Shown here: one piece after another, positions 29,001 to 37,644 of the stretch
How the letters are laid out: the number at the start of each line of letters is the position of its first letter
How positions within the stretch are numbered: position 1 is the first letter of the stretch
NCBI GenBank assembly: GCA_031279215.1
Contig: JAITIZ010000647.1
Coordinates: 1 to 50,373, forward strand
From: Planctomycetaceae bacterium
GTDB lineage: Bacteria; Planctomycetota; Planctomycetia; Pirellulales; Thermoguttaceae
Length of the DNA: 50,373 bases
Reading direction: 5' to 3'
The notes under the pieces: model-generated
Seen by the model: the letters and a program-made list of their open reading frames with translations, nothing else
Told to the model about the DNA's origin: nothing
Database searches by the model: none
Program-made: the position numbers and the translations under genes

Positions 29001-29900
29001 TGCTAAAAATTTGCCAAGTCCCAGATCAAGAATTTTAACGGTTCCTTTTCGGTCAATCATCAGATTGGCCGGTTTAATATCACGGTGAACAAGATTAAAT
29101 TCGTGGGCGTGTTGCAAACCGAGAGCAGCCTGCCGAATCACTTCACACGCCGCTCCTGCCGGAAATACCGGATTGGTTAGTAACTGCGGATCCGTTGTTG
29201 TTACGGAATAAATTTTAGATGTCAAACCGGCAGAGGATTTCGGAATCGAATAAGCGGGTGTTACGGTTTCATCAATGAAGAGGTTATTATTTTTATTTTT
29301 GCTTTTATTTTCGTTTCCATATTCTTTTTCTTTTCGCAAGTTATCGCCGAGTCGTTGGAGAGTTACACCGTCAACAAATTCCATAACAAGATAATGTGTT
29401 CCGTCATTTTCTCCGGCATTGAGTGCGCGAACGATATTAGGATGATTTAATCCGCCGATAAGTTGCATTTCACGCCGGAAACGCCCAACCGCTTGAGGAT
29501 CATTGAGAAGAGTTTGCGACAAAACTTTAATCGCAACCGTTTGATTCAAAAGTTTTTGACGCGCTTTATAAACAATTCCCATTCCGCCGTATCCCAACTC
29601 TTCGAGAATTTCATAATCACCAATCTGACGAAGACGGGCAATACGGCGAATAATTGTATTAATAAGTTCGGATTGTTCGGGGAAACGCTTATTGAATGAA
29701 TCCTGAAGTTTCAATAAAAAACTGTTGCTTTCACTTTTTCCGGCTGCCAGTTCGATTTCGATTTCAAGCAGTTCCGACAACAATTTCGTCTGATGTTCCG
29801 CGTCAACCTGATTCAGAAAATCTTCAATCTGTACAGATTCCCCATTCCGTAACGCAGCTTCAAATTCATCACAAAGACCGTCTATTCGTTGTAAATCCAT
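26025..29900 (-). CDS. Giant membrane-anchored Ser/Thr protein kinase
   Basis: 1291 residues. A short N-terminal helical region is followed by a Hanks-type kinase domain (about 97-435): GYGGMGIVYKA (P-loop), VAIKV (ATP Lys), VHRDIKPANL (catalytic loop), ILDLGLGKF (DLG in place of DFG), GTIDYISPEQ. A hydrophilic, Asn/Lys-rich insert of about 60 residues lies between the hinge and the catalytic loop. One membrane helix (about 473-497, TIVLIILVTIVAIMGGLF) then a large C-terminal region (about 500-1290) with helical hairpins of TPR type. A low-complexity run of NLSNK units (15-bp DNA repeats, 27871-27960) lies near 650-680. Such kinases are characteristic of planctomycetes; targets unknown. Its stop codon touches repeat copy D. 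Confidence 0.92.
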   Translation of the reverse strand: MDLQRIDGLCDEFEAALRNGESVQIEDFLNQVDAEHQTKLLSELLEIEIELAAGKSESNSFLLKLQDSFNKRFPEQSELINTIIRRIARLRQIGDYEILEELGYGGMGIVYKARQKLLNQTVAIKVLSQTLLNDPQAVGRFRREMQLIGGLNHPNIVRALNAGENDGTHYLVMEFVDGVTLQRLGDNLRKEKEYGNENKSKNKNNNLFIDETVTPAYSIPKSSAGLTSKIYSVTTTDPQLLTNPVFPAGAACEVIRQAALGLQHAHEFNLVHRDIKPANLMIDRKGTVKILDLGLGKFLAEQRSADSNTSLTIAGTTIGTIDYISPEQCENAGEADIRADLYSLGCTLYFLLTGKPPYTGSRYDTTRKKLMAHIIGEVPVLRKAVTDIPEELEIVLQKVLAKDPQERFQTPFEFAEALQPFASFDALLNLIDHELPGGVLHTSGSTGKITGTSNTLQTKKTTKNNLNIHQLLRYTGITIVLIILVTIVAIMGGLFRQYFYPMLFSPNQQPNSVNVAKNMILLQERRISIQNDLAQLPGLNGSWWFEEIPWYLPFVRELLLKKIDETDDPKKILGDDLEKYYDPNIPAVHGWLWNLVQQFRNDLTPPEQELIEKLKEYHHSNMKTNLKDPKEFYQGLLDTFLAKTNFSDKNLSNENLSNKNLSNKNLSNKNLSNKNLSDTNSSVPNLPNINPAKYSEHQLRRGVELHTRALLEHKLANLHRDQKRAVVAAKYYKDALEQYQVEFNNGTVTSRQLEFLCLSDSARLEYLATGNYVKAIQKFETVSQQRKTGEHFSSLFLVELRTAHGTLCTEAGLYDDTLFVRGREALLRNKERNRMHPLAAYLAEQYAWSLLDQWKVIEAEKQFGEALLIRAANYRESKNPRAYIHFLHDQHGLAMTLRYLGNTDRAVEEYRKTLTLIDEELQKNSEILKQHHSSPLLLDALHLEKRLRERAANTRERLADCTLYGGAASGVGQGKLNEMIQLYKEAAEFYDWTIEIRAMQYKLAIALLLQEKIKDAEQILAELNIQKQHQDVVSLRNELIRQVVEALLAYRNNINTPTERKRLLRQFLQQFTIPGNPANADAARRETLELRLFCAESLVNNALEESDFRALQRDLPLLLQPLGFFMERPASRPFIRRISDLVVRSGALLYENSDDPAIKQLQIITIVRLLEGMRLRTESTAPSIQSVSETTPSLVVFFLTEEPKDGLVIFYPQDGRSGNLFRLPLTRKQIKSGKKTDESWHLNKQLLQLLHEERNAGRTVIISWNDEASWARPEDALTEADWLFDHEWNIK
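27871..27960 (-). repeat. Six in-frame 15-bp tandem repeats in the kinase gene
   Basis: Six units of GATAAATTTTTGTTT (plus strand), with one-base variants in units 1, 5 and 6, encode NLSNK repeats in the kinase's extracytoplasmic part. A seventh unit is degenerate. The unit is divisible by three, so length changes keep the frame. Confidence 0.85.
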
Positions 29901-30190
29901 TGTTAATAGAAAAATAATTGATAGTAAATAGTGTTGATAAAACGTAAACGAATTAAAAATGTTACGGTCAATAAGTGATTTATTGATCGCAAATCAGTAT
30001 GAAATTTATCATTCTGGACGGTTGTTTAGGGATTGCGGGTAAATCATTATCACGATTGAATGTGAAATCATCACAATCAAAAAAACATAATCAAAAAAAC
30101 AACATTTTCAAGAATCCTAACGTCCTTATCAAAGCTGCTATTGTTATTATCTACTGTTATTATCTACAAAAATTTCAATGAATAATTATC

Positions 30191-30373
30191 GTAATATATC
30201 AGCGGAATTTCTTCGTAACTGTCTATTTTGATATTTTTGTTTTAATTTTTTTAACACGAAACACACGAAATTAACACGAAAAACACGAAAGTTTTTTTAG
30301 ATAATTTTCGTGTATTTCGTTATTTCGTGTGTTTCGTGATCTCAAAAAAACAAAAATTCCACTGATATATTAC
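30191..30373. repeat. Element with inverted terminal motifs around a CGAAACAC-word palindrome (copy 2)
   Basis: Left end GTAATATATCAGCGGAA (30191), right end the same motif inverted (AATTCCACTGATATATTAC, ending 30373). Between them is the arm GTAACTGTCTATTTTGATA (30213 on), then a hairpin of iterated ACACGAAAC and TTCGTGTG words matching 15103-15263. So two repeat families are nested. The rest of the 29901-30414 gap shows no credible gene; a 60-codon frame at 29999-30181 is not supported. Confidence 0.75.
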
Positions 30374-30414
30374 TAATTATCTATTATCTTTTCTGTTAAA
30401 AAAAATTATTCTAA

Positions 30415-30951
30415 TCAGGGGAAATATATTGCAACAAAATTTCTTTCAAATTCATTGATATTCATTTCAAAAACATCGTTGAAATAAATTCTTTTAAAAT
30501 TCGTGAGTCCGAAATGGGTACAAGTTGTTTTTGCTTTTTGGGAAAGATGTGAATTGATTTTATGTCTTCCTTGTGCAGAATCATTGTAAACAAGTATAAA
30601 AGTCAAATTCTTGCGTGTATAATCTATCGTTACATTTAATTTCTCCGTCAACAATAACAAACTTTCAAATATTTTCTCGCGAATTTGGTGTATTTCAGCC
30701 TTGCCTATTTTACCATTTTTAAATTCAATCAAAAAGAATTGTCCATTTTCATAACACAAAGTATCACAAGATTTTGGAGTCGCCGGTAAATGTAACTTTT
30801 TTGCAATACTTCTTTTAAAATTGTCGAAATTAACAACAGCGGTTGTATTCATTGTCATATAACAAGTATTGGCAATATCAAGTGATGTGTTTTTGAGTGT
30901 ATCACCGAAATCTTGAATCAATTCGTTATATTTTTGAACGTAATTATTCAT
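30415..30951 (-). CDS. Small PD-(D/E)XK nuclease-like protein, partner of the AAA ATPase
   Basis: 178 residues, not a family I can name. SCDTLCYENGQFFLIEFKNGKI has the D...(12 residues)...E-x-K spacing of a PD-(D/E)XK core, followed by a helix (KAEIHQIREKIFESLLLLTEKL) and a strand (LTFILVYND). An N-terminal helical part (about 1-60) may bind the ATPase. Its start overlaps the 3' end of the AAA ATPase gene by 8 bp, so the pair is translationally coupled. A nuclease effector controlled by an ATPase is the pattern of many phage-defence modules; that role is inference. Confidence 0.65.
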   Translation of the reverse strand: MNNYVQKYNELIQDFGDTLKNTSLDIANTCYMTMNTTAVVNFDNFKRSIAKKLHLPATPKSCDTLCYENGQFFLIEFKNGKIGKAEIHQIREKIFESLLLLTEKLNVTIDYTRKNLTFILVYNDSAQGRHKINSHLSQKAKTTCTHFGLTNFKRIYFNDVFEMNINEFERNFVAIYFP

Positions 30952-32179
30952 ATCGTTTTTTCTCCAATCTTTGAAACGGTTCCGCTAAAAGGCGATAAAT
31001 ATCATCAATGTTTTCTGTTACATTATAGACAGAGCAGTAATCATTTTCATTTGTTGTCAGATAGTAATTGCAACGATCCCTTATACCTTGCTCGTCGGCG
31101 TACACTTCTACCGCATTCAAAAAGTAAGGACTGTGTGTTGTGAGTAATATTGTCAGGTTAAATTCTTTTTGTAACAAAACCAGCAATTGAGCTAATTCCA
31201 ATTGCCATTCAGGATGCAGATGTATTTCAGGCTCATCGAAAATCAAAATATTTTGTTCTTTGAGTTCGCCGTTTTCCAGCAACCGTTTAATGATTAAGAA
31301 CATTTTCATTCCCGCCGAAACATTTTTAAACGCAAGCGGTTCATTCAAACCGCATTCCTGATAACGCAAACCGAATGCTGTTTTTTTAAATTCACCGCGC
31401 GTAACAGCGGCAATATAAGATAAAATTTTTTCCGATTTTGGTTTCACAATTTCAGTTTCAACAAGATTATTTTCGTCCCCTGTTTCCTGTAAACTCTGTA
31501 ACAATTCACGCTGATGACTATACTTTGGATATTTGTAACTAATCTGTCGTTCAAGTGTGTCAATAATAAACGGCGTATCAATATAAAACGCCTTGTATAG
31601 GATGCCGATATTGTCGGAATAGTTGACACAATTATTTTTGTAAATATCCGTATCGAGTTTACTATTCTTGATGGTTAAGGAAATCAAACCGTGATGATTG
31701 GGTTGGTTAATATGAGTTATCTGGTCGTCAAACTCGGTACAAAGATATTTTGTTAAAATATTTTTCTGAATTTGTTCATCACTTACATTGATAGAATTTT
31801 TTATTTTGTCGAACAACATCTCTGCTGAATCATTACCCATTTTTGAGGGAACAATAATTTGTTGTTCGATATTATCTTGAATGATACGTTGTATTGTAGG
31901 TAATGAATTAATGTTATCCAGAATATTGTTCGCAATTTTATTTATCAGAGTGGAGTGGTGAATCTGCCGTTGTAGAAAACGGGATATAATTTCTTCGATA
32001 TTATCTTTTCGTTCCTTTTTTATTGTTTTTTCGGCGTCGAAGAATGCGTTAAAAATACTGAACAGAGCTTTTCCGAATGTACTTTTACCGGTATTGTTGT
32101 TACCGGCTAAAACGGTTATTCCCCGCATTTCGATTTGGGATTTCCTGATTTTACCGATATTGTCTATTTCAAAAAACAT
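30944..32179 (-). CDS. AAA (ABC/OLD-like) ATPase
   Basis: About 411 residues. Walker A is VLAGNNNTGKSTFGKALF; Walker B and D-loop LIFDEPEIHLHPEWQLELAQLL; switch His TTHSPYFLNAV. FKNVSAGMKMFLIIKRLL sits where the ABC signature would be. This is the AAA_15/AAA_21 class of single-chain ATPases seen in OLD, RloA, PtuA and AriA proteins. No TOPRIM nuclease follows in the same chain; instead a separate nuclease-like gene overlaps its end. The open frame extends to a TTG at 32278, but I prefer ATG 32179 (MFFEIDNIGKI) because the first conserved strand begins there and a weak GAGAG site precedes it. Confidence 0.82.
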   Translation of the reverse strand: MFFEIDNIGKIRKSQIEMRGITVLAGNNNTGKSTFGKALFSIFNAFFDAEKTIKKERKDNIEEIISRFLQRQIHHSTLINKIANNILDNINSLPTIQRIIQDNIEQQIIVPSKMGNDSAEMLFDKIKNSINVSDEQIQKNILTKYLCTEFDDQITHINQPNHHGLISLTIKNSKLDTDIYKNNCVNYSDNIGILYKAFYIDTPFIIDTLERQISYKYPKYSHQRELLQSLQETGDENNLVETEIVKPKSEKILSYIAAVTRGEFKKTAFGLRYQECGLNEPLAFKNVSAGMKMFLIIKRLLENGELKEQNILIFDEPEIHLHPEWQLELAQLLVLLQKEFNLTILLTTHSPYFLNAVEVYADEQGIRDRCNYYLTTNENDYCSVYNVTENIDDIYRLLAEPFQRLEKKRYE

Positions 32180-32207
32180 TTTAGTTACACTCTCTATGTC
32201 TGAATAG

Positions 32208-32285
32208 TTATGATTTGAGATAAGCATCTCTTGCGGTAATGATTTCATCACGTATTTGTTCGGGATTGATAATTCCAAGAAGCAT
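32208..32285 (-). CDS. Possible 25-codon micro-ORF upstream of the AAA ATPase
   Basis: ATG 32285 to TAA 32208 encodes a peptide with a natural-looking composition (central NPEQIRDEIITARDAY). It lies 28 bp before the preferred ATPase start and out of frame with the longer ATPase version. It could be a leader peptide, a tiny partner of the module or the tail of a decayed gene: another stop-free frame of 40 codons (32291-32410) lies directly upstream. Not recognised. Confidence 0.25.
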   Translation of the reverse strand: MLLGIINPEQIRDEIITARDAYLKS

Positions 32286-32473
32286 TACTATGGTACACAA
32301 ATACACAATTCTTGTAATGTAAAGTATTGGGCAACTTTTATAGGATCAAAATTAATTTCTTTTCCTATAAGACATTGCTCCCAACAGAACACAAACGGTA
32401 TAATAATGTATCAAAATATAAATATGATGAATGCAAGAAGGATATAAAGGTTAAGTAGTTACATTTATTTAAT

Positions 32474-33667
32474 TTAGGAGAGTCGGGTTTTGTAATCTTC
32501 GTAATGAAATTCGCGAACAACTTGGATCGTTCCGTCGGGGGTATCACTATCGCAGGAAACAATGGAAGGTAATTTAAGACCATTGAACATTGTATTTTTA
32601 CAAATTGTGTATTGAGCCATATCCGCAAAAACAACACGGTCACCAACTTTGAGCGGTTTTTTGAACAGATATTCACCGATAATATCTCCTGACAAACAGG
32701 TTTTGCTGCCGATGATATATTTGTAACGTCCTTCTTCCAACGGCATATCGGTATCGGTGGATTCCAGTACGCGTCGGGCTTTGAGAATTTCGGGCGTGTA
32801 GGGCATTTCCAGAACATCCGGCATGTGTGCAGATGCTGATGTATCCAATATTGCAACATCTATACTGGTCGGATTTTCAATCACATCCAATACAGACGCC
32901 ACCAAATACCCCGTGTTCAATACGTGAGATTCACCCGGTTCAAGAAAAATATCAATATCATATTTGTTCTTAAAATCGTTAATAATATCACACAAACCGT
33001 CAATATCGTAACCTTTTCGAGTGATATGATGTCCGCCTCCGAAGTTGATCCATTTGATTTTTTTGAGGAATTTATCGAAACGTTCTTCGACTAGTTCGAG
33101 AGTTCGGAACAAAACATCGGAACCTTGTTGGCACATTGTGTGGAAATGTAAACCGTCAATACCGCGAAGTGAAATTTCTTGTAACACTTCAGCACGCATT
33201 CCAAAACGTGAACGGTTGGTACAAGGGTTATACATTTCCATTTGGACTTCGGAGTATTCGGGGTTGATTCGGAAACCGCAATGGATTTTTCGTTCGGTTC
33301 GTTTGAGGAGATGCCGGAACCGTTCAAACTGATTGGCCGAATTGAAAACAAGATAGTCTATTAACGGTAAAACCGCTTCGAGTTCTGTTTCCGAATATGC
33401 CGGGGAATACATTTGGATAATTTTACCAAATTCTTCTTTACCGAGAAAAACTTCATTGATACTGCTTGCCGCCACACCGGCAAGATAAGGAGCCATGTCT
33501 TTGAAAATACTCCATGTAGAAAACGCTTTCATTGCCAATAGAATTTTACAGCCGGTTCGTTTCTGTACATCGGCATGAATTTCCATGTTACGGCGAATTG
33601 CCGCACGGTCAATAATGTAATACGGAGTCGAGAGATCGACAGAAGCATAATCAAAAGTCTGTTCCAT
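32474..33667 (-). CDS. nspC: Carboxynorspermidine/carboxyspermidine decarboxylase
   Basis: A PLP-dependent enzyme making norspermidine or spermidine from its carboxy form in the alternative polyamine route. 397 residues: PYYIIDRAAIRRNME at the N-terminus, the PLP lysine in LAMKAFSTW (K47), the Gly-rich site FGGGHHITRKGYD, EPGESHVLN, and the substrate-proximal Cys in SKTCLSGD. All are typical of NspC rather than ornithine or diaminopimelate decarboxylase. The partner carboxynorspermidine dehydrogenase is not beside it in this window. It is followed by the AAA module on the same strand, about 190-290 bp on. Confidence 0.93.
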   Translation of the reverse strand: MEQTFDYASVDLSTPYYIIDRAAIRRNMEIHADVQKRTGCKILLAMKAFSTWSIFKDMAPYLAGVAASSINEVFLGKEEFGKIIQMYSPAYSETELEAVLPLIDYLVFNSANQFERFRHLLKRTERKIHCGFRINPEYSEVQMEMYNPCTNRSRFGMRAEVLQEISLRGIDGLHFHTMCQQGSDVLFRTLELVEERFDKFLKKIKWINFGGGHHITRKGYDIDGLCDIINDFKNKYDIDIFLEPGESHVLNTGYLVASVLDVIENPTSIDVAILDTSASAHMPDVLEMPYTPEILKARRVLESTDTDMPLEEGRYKYIIGSKTCLSGDIIGEYLFKKPLKVGDRVVFADMAQYTICKNTMFNGLKLPSIVSCDSDTPDGTIQVVREFHYEDYKTRLS

Positions 33668-33889
33668 GTAAAGGTTGAAATGTTAGAGTGTTAAAGTGAT
33701 TGAGAGTACCGGAGTGTTTAGAATATCAGAATTGTTCAAACATCCGCAACACGTTAAGGACAATATTAATAAATTGATATAAAGGATTCATTCGTTATTG
33801 ATGAAAGGCTGATTCATTTTGACCGTAATTCTACACTAAGTATCAACTCTTTCAAGCAACCCTAAATAAATTTTGCCTATTTTATCAAC

Positions 33890-34040
33890 AGAGTCCGTAG
33901 ATTTTTTGTCCGCAGATTCCGCTGATTTTCGCAGATTATTTTTTGAGAATACGAAACAAATGAAAAGTATGGGACTTATATTCAATAAATTTTTTAAAAT
34001 AATTTGCGAAAATCTACGGACGATTTGAATGATGTGTTCG
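33890..34040. repeat. AATCTGCG-word palindromic repeat, copy 3 (shortened)
   Basis: The left arm has GTCCGTAGATTTTTTGTCCGC, the right arm GCGAAAATCTACGGACGA, and the middle keeps TTTTTTGAGAATACG. It ends in the same GGACGATTTGAAT(G)ATGTGTTCG flank as copy 2. The middle is shorter and more diverged than copies 1 and 2. The rest of 33668-34251 is AT-rich, with no gene. Confidence 0.7.
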
Positions 34041-34251
34041 AGCAATAATAGAAGCAGTTTCTGTGAATTTTGTCAAAAAGCGAAAACTGAATTATTCAAA
34101 TATTATTCAAATATTATTGAGTCTATTGTATTGTTCACGAATTTTGCTATGATTATTTTCTTTCGCGGCGGTATTGTCCCCAATACCAATTACCAACAAG
34201 ATACAATACTCAACTAATTTACGTGCATTTTATTTATGCACCAACACGAAC

Positions 34252-36675
34252 ATGGTACGAACAATTTTATTTTTTGTAATGTTGTTTCTTTCACCGGTAT
34301 TTCTTTCGGCTCAAGCGGAAGAAGGATTGCAGATCGAAACGGCTGATAATGTAACACGGATTAGCAATGGTGATATTGTTGTTTCGTGGGATTCTGAGCG
34401 GCGGGTTGTTTCGGTTGATCAGAACGGACCTTACGCACAAATATTGCTCCCGAATGCTAAAACGGCCATTGTTGCCAAACATCCGGTTACCGGTCGGGAT
34501 GGTCAACCGATTGCGGGAGCATCGTTGGTGATTCAAAGAGATGGTAACGAAAATATCATCGAATCCATTTACACATTGGCGGAACAAAATCCGTTTGTTT
34601 TAATTTCCCATTTCTTTACAAAAGAATCGTATGAAAACGGTTTAATCAAAACGCGGACATTTCCGAAAATCGAATTGTTGCTTCCTGAACCGGCAGATAA
34701 ATTAAAATCGTTTGGAACTGCCGGACTTCGTGCGGTTGACGGTCATAAGGGGTCGTATTCATTCCTTGCGGTTGTGAACCCCGAAAACCGTAACGGTGTT
34801 GTAACCGGTTGGATTACGCATCGCAAAGGTTCCGGGATTATTTTTTCAAACAAAAATACCGAAGGCAGAGCAATGATTTCGCCGGTTATCGAATACGGTA
34901 AACTGTTATTGCCGGTTGATTCGGAAAATCCGATGGACAATTTGTCGGAAATTTTTGTACTTGGACGTTTTGAGGATTGCCGGCGCGGTTTGGAACATTA
35001 CGCACGGCAAATTGCCAGATCGCATCAGATTCAGATCAAAAAACCGCTTTCCGGTTATTGTACCTGGTACGCCGACCAATTCGGCAGAGCCTGTAACGAA
35101 ACAGAACTTGTCCGTTTGACCCAAACCGCCGCCCAAAAACTCGCTCCCTACGGTTTCAATTTCGTACAAATTGACGACGGCTGGCAGACAGGCATCACCA
35201 AAAATGGTCCAAGAAAGAATTTTACTCAACATCATTCGGAAGGAGTTTACCGAAACGGTATGAAAAAAACCGCACAAATGATCCGGTCAAATAATTTTCG
35301 TGCCGGAATTTGGTTTATGCCGTTTGCCGGTTCCGGCGAAGACGATTATTGGAACAAGAATTGGTTTGTGAAAAGCGGAGTTACCGATGTTCTTGACGAA
35401 CATGGTAAATCGAAACGGTATTACAATCAAACGGTTAATAAACTTGGTGAACCTTACGAATCGTTTTGGGGCGGAACATCACTCGACTTGACCAATCCTG
35501 ATGTACAAAAATATCTGTACGATGAAGTCCGCCAAATTGCCGGAGATTGGGAATTTAACTATTTCAAATTAGACGGTCTTTGGACGGGAATAGCAGTAGA
35601 ACAACTTTATATCAATAACGAATATCATCCTGATGATCTTGGTGTACCGGAATTTCACGATCCAAGTTTGACACCGATTGCGGCATACCGAAAGGGTTTT
35701 GAAATTATTCGTCAAGCGGCGGGCAATGATGTTTTTATTCTTGGCTGTAACGTATCACAAAATATGCGGACATTGGGAGCGTCGTTTGGTTGTGTCGATG
35801 CCATGCGGATTGGACCGGATAACGGAGCAAAATGGAATTCGCTGAAAGTGGGACCTTGGCATGGTTCGAATCGGTATTTTCTGAATGGCCGTGTTTGGTG
35901 GAATGATCCTGATCCGGTTTATGTACGAAATTCGATTCCGTTGGAACATGCTCAACTTATTGCGTCGTGGGTTGCGGTGAGTGGTCAACTTTTTGCGTTT
36001 AGTGATTGGTTGCCGTCGCTTTCCGAAGAACGTGTTGACATCCTTCGCCGAACAATTCAACATCATGGTTTGCGTTCAGCAAGACCTGTTGACCTTTTCA
36101 ACGAAGATTTACCGCAAATCTGGCATCTGACAACACGGTCAAACCGCAATATTACTAAACCACAAATTACTGACTCAAAAATTACTGACTCAAAAATTGC
36201 CGAATCCAAAATCACTGAACCGCAATTGCCGGAAATTCCTGCACGGGAAATAGTTGCGTTTTATAATTGGGACGATAAAAAACCGTTGAAAATCGAAACA
36301 AATTCTTCTTGGATTGGTCTTCCCGAAGCCGAAGAATATGTTGCGTTTGATTTTTGGGGCAATAAATTTTTTGGTTTATTTACGGATAAAATTTCCGTTG
36401 AACTTCCATCGGGTTCATGCCTTATTCTGGCGGTTCGTCCGGTTAAGGAGCATCCGATTCTGCTGAGTACATCGCAACATATTACGCAAGGTATTGCGGA
36501 CGTAATTGAGGAACACTGGAATCCTGAAACGAAAACACTTTCCGGTGTAAGCCGTGTTGTTGGCGGTGATCCTTATGAATTACGGATTTATGATCCGGTG
36601 AAAAAAGAACTCCGCCGCGAAACTCTCAACCCGACCGAAACATCCGGTAATTTTTCATGGAGTGTTACGTTTTAG
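34252..36675 (+). CDS. Exported alpha-galactosidase-like glycoside hydrolase (clan GH-D)
   Basis: 807 residues. A signal peptide (MVRTILFFVMLFLSPVFLSAQA) leads to a beta domain, then a barrel: YCTWYADQFG, FVQIDDGWQ, FRAGIWFMPF, FNYFKLDGLW with the likely nucleophile D441, and the likely acid/base in MRIGPDNGAKW (D523). These positions fit GH36 or a closely related family. A low-complexity linker (ITDSKITDSKIAESKITEP) interrupts the C-terminal beta domain. It probably removes alpha-galactose or a related sugar from plant or mucin glycans outside the cytoplasm. The ATG at 34252 was chosen because it starts the signal peptide; the longer frame begins at a TTG with no such feature. Confidence 0.82.
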   Translation: MVRTILFFVMLFLSPVFLSAQAEEGLQIETADNVTRISNGDIVVSWDSERRVVSVDQNGPYAQILLPNAKTAIVAKHPVTGRDGQPIAGASLVIQRDGNENIIESIYTLAEQNPFVLISHFFTKESYENGLIKTRTFPKIELLLPEPADKLKSFGTAGLRAVDGHKGSYSFLAVVNPENRNGVVTGWITHRKGSGIIFSNKNTEGRAMISPVIEYGKLLLPVDSENPMDNLSEIFVLGRFEDCRRGLEHYARQIARSHQIQIKKPLSGYCTWYADQFGRACNETELVRLTQTAAQKLAPYGFNFVQIDDGWQTGITKNGPRKNFTQHHSEGVYRNGMKKTAQMIRSNNFRAGIWFMPFAGSGEDDYWNKNWFVKSGVTDVLDEHGKSKRYYNQTVNKLGEPYESFWGGTSLDLTNPDVQKYLYDEVRQIAGDWEFNYFKLDGLWTGIAVEQLYINNEYHPDDLGVPEFHDPSLTPIAAYRKGFEIIRQAAGNDVFILGCNVSQNMRTLGASFGCVDAMRIGPDNGAKWNSLKVGPWHGSNRYFLNGRVWWNDPDPVYVRNSIPLEHAQLIASWVAVSGQLFAFSDWLPSLSEERVDILRRTIQHHGLRSARPVDLFNEDLPQIWHLTTRSNRNITKPQITDSKITDSKIAESKITEPQLPEIPAREIVAFYNWDDKKPLKIETNSSWIGLPEAEEYVAFDFWGNKFFGLFTDKISVELPSGSCLILAVRPVKEHPILLSTSQHITQGIADVIEEHWNPETKTLSGVSRVVGGDPYELRIYDPVKKELRRETLNPTETSGNFSWSVTF

Positions 36676-37044
36676 ATTACTGCCGGTTATGAAAGAAATT
36701 AACTGTAACGATTCAGTAGTGTATTATACTTTGTGCCGTTCCATTTTTAATGTTTCAATTTCCTTAACGATTTGCGTAACGGCATAAAATCCGCAAATTT
36801 TTAGATAAAATATTATGTTTTTTAAAAGGTTCACTTACGTCAACAGTTAAGGAAATTTAAGCATAAAAAATAAAACTTGCGTAAAGATACGTAATTGCAA
36901 AAAAAATAAAAAGATGTAGAATAAGCGTTCAACTTTGCCAACAGTTCTGTTTGGCAGTGATACAATCGGAGAATCCGGTAGAGGAACCGGAAAAAATATT
37001 TTTATCTCCATTTTTTGGGTTTACCTTTGAGATTAGACAAACCA
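36676..37044. other. Intergenic, no gene seen
   Basis: About 370 bp, AT-rich. The run TAACAGT...CATAAAAAATAAAAC and GTAAAGATACGTAATTGCAAAAAAAATAAAA has no clear hairpin. No credible open frame; the promoter of the nitroreductase gene probably lies here. Confidence 0.35.
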
Positions 37045-37644
37045 ATGCGAACATTTTTAACATTAACCATTTTTTTAAGTTTATCTTTAACGATTATGGC
37101 ACAAGACATTGTACTTCCGGCTCCGCAACGGTCAGGCGGTAAGCCGCTTTTCGACGCCATCAACGAACGGCAGTCGATCAGAGACCTCGCAAATACACCT
37201 CTTGATTTACAAACATTATCCGATTTACTTTGGGCGGCTTACGGTTTTAATCGTGAAGACCGCCGTGTTGTTCCCAGCCCCTTGAATCAACAAGAACTTT
37301 TCGTGTATGTTGTTCTCAAAGAAGGGGTTTATTTGTATGACGCCAAAGCCAATAAACTTCTTGAAAAAGTAAAAGGCGATTATCGTACTGTTGCCGGTAA
37401 ACAGGATTATGTTTATGTTGCGCCGGTCAACTTTTTGTATGTTGTTGACAAATCGAAAGAAACAGGAACAGGTGCGTATATCTCCTGTGGTTGTGCTGCA
37501 CAAGATGTTTATCTTGTTTCCGCATCGAAAGGACTTGCGTGTGTTGTTCGGACTGGTGTTGACAAAGACGCCGTAAGCCAATTACTAAAACTTAATCCCC
37601 AACATGAAGTCATTGCCGGTCAAACAATCGGTAACAAAAAATAA
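37045..37644 (+). CDS. Exported nitroreductase-family protein
   Basis: 199 residues with an N-terminal signal peptide (MRTFLTLTIFLSLSLTIMAQ). The FMN-binding fold is marked by INERQSIRDLANTPLDLQTLSDLLWAAYGFNRED (the family's N-terminal RRSxRxF-like segment) and GAYISCGCAAQDVYLVSASKGLACVVRTGVDKD. Nitroreductase and SagB-type proteins use FMN to oxidise or reduce small molecules. Being exported, this one would have to receive FMN and electrons outside the cytoplasm; the membrane polyferredoxin encoded next is a possible donor. The ATG at 37045 begins the signal peptide. Substrate unknown. Confidence 0.85.
   Translation: MRTFLTLTIFLSLSLTIMAQDIVLPAPQRSGGKPLFDAINERQSIRDLANTPLDLQTLSDLLWAAYGFNREDRRVVPSPLNQQELFVYVVLKEGVYLYDAKANKLLEKVKGDYRTVAGKQDYVYVAPVNFLYVVDKSKETGTGAYISCGCAAQDVYLVSASKGLACVVRTGVDKDAVSQLLKLNPQHEVIAGQTIGNKK

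Noticed and set aside
29999-30181. 60-residue plus-strand frame after the kinase start
   Set aside because: AT-rich, no ribosome-binding site and no recognisable feature.
30415-32179. PARIS or Septu system
   Set aside because: No DUF4435/TOPRIM or HNH partner is visible; the partner has D...E-x-K, so only a general ATPase-nuclease call is justified.
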